From Trichoplusia ni (taxonomy: Eukaryota; Arthropoda; Insecta; Lepidoptera; Noctuidae), in the NCBI RefSeq assembly GCF_003590095.1, contig NC_039483.1, forward strand, positions 15,376,001-15,440,000: DNA of 64,000 bases. The letters are read 5' to 3'. Positions within the stretch are counted from its first letter, which is position 1. Every line of letters starts with the position of its first letter. The notes beneath the pieces were generated by a model, which was given only the letters and a program-made list of their open reading frames with translations, was not told the origin of the DNA and did not search any database. Of the stretch, positions 63,501 to 64,000 are shown piece after piece. The translations under genes were made by a program, and so were the position numbers.

Positions 63501-64000
63501 AATTGTAGCCTATTTGGTAAGACTTTATAAATAATGGTTAGTCCTATCATATTGGTATACAAACCCTTTAGTCACTGATAATGACTGATCGTCATCTTCA
63601 ATCAATCGATCATCAGTACAGCCTATAGATGGTATAATGTAGGTACGGATATGACATCCAAATCTATACACCATCTTCTATTGAATGCTTTACATTGTAC
63701 TAAGGAGGCACAGTTCTTTTAATCACAATTTATTTCTACATTTTATTCCATGTTATGTTCTTTGCTAAAAAGTAACTGTGCGTGATATTATGTGGCTAAT
63801 ATTCCACCCCACTCTCTCAAGGATTTTTTCAACAACTAAATACATAAAATAAATATTAGGTATGGTAAGTTTGAATTCTTTACATTTTGTCCTAGTTACA
63901 ACTAAGTTGGTAGCTACTAATGTACAAGCAACTACTTAAATTGACGATAGCACTGGAAACAAAGTATTAATTCCTTAGAGCACCTGCTTCATAGTTCAAA
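60540..64000. other. AT-rich sequence, no confirmed gene
   Basis: No exon could be supported. Noted: a common lepidopteran motif aaccacctccttttttgaag then tcgg near 61434, a CpG-rich patch at 62070-62130, and a short inverted repeat caaaaaggt/acctttttg near 61953-61980. This may be a long intron of the gene starting at 60378, or intergenic. Confidence 0.4.

Noticed and set aside
1..64000. CRISPR arrays, operons, prophage or other prokaryotic systems
   Set aside because: The window is intron-rich animal DNA and no regularly spaced repeat array is present.

Overview
The window is nuclear DNA of an insect, almost certainly a moth or butterfly (Lepidoptera). It holds intron-rich genes with GT-AG junctions, metazoan-only proteins (Hakai, TMEM115, a BTB-C2H2 factor), an AT-rich background, and several interspersed repeats of types I recognise from lepidopteran genomes: tRNA-headed SINEs, fragments beginning with the 'tagctgttgcccgcgacttcg' type of sequence, and fragments carrying 'cacggttcatgagat'. 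These repeat identifications rest on recognition, not on a database search.

Layout. Bases 1 to about 28,700 are a gene desert with no supportable coding exon, scattered old repeats and a gap of exactly 1000 N (18,292-19,291). From 28,710 to 45,126 lie Hakai (plus strand, eight exons) and TMEM115 (minus strand, four exons), facing tail to tail with poly(A) signals about 30 bp apart. Hakai intron 6 contains a complete-length LINE of the RNase-H-bearing I type on the opposite strand, with a 15-bp target site duplication, a poly(A) tail and broken frames. TMEM115 and the NAD(P)HX epimerase gene (NAXE, plus strand, three exons) stand head to head across 544 bp. PCNA (plus strand, six coding exons, 260 codons) follows, with two E2F-like sites upstream. 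PCNA again faces, tail to tail, a BTB/POZ plus C2H2 zinc-finger transcription factor gene (minus strand, 59,285-52,812). The last 4 kb hold a CpG-rich stretch, one possible first coding exon of an unrecognised gene, and AT-rich sequence.

Function. The genes are mostly housekeeping: an E3 ligase that in flies belongs to the m6A writer complex, a Golgi membrane protein, a metabolite-repair enzyme, and the replication clamp. They do not form one pathway. I see no bacterial-type operon, CRISPR array or clearly new biological system. The points most worth checking are a near-perfect 29-bp hairpin in the Hakai 3' region, the apparent alternative C-terminal exons of the BTB zinc-finger gene, the dated but dead LINE, and the twin tail-to-tail junctions.

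Exon boundaries below were derived by hand from splice consensus, phase and protein continuity; gene spans are from start codon to stop codon.
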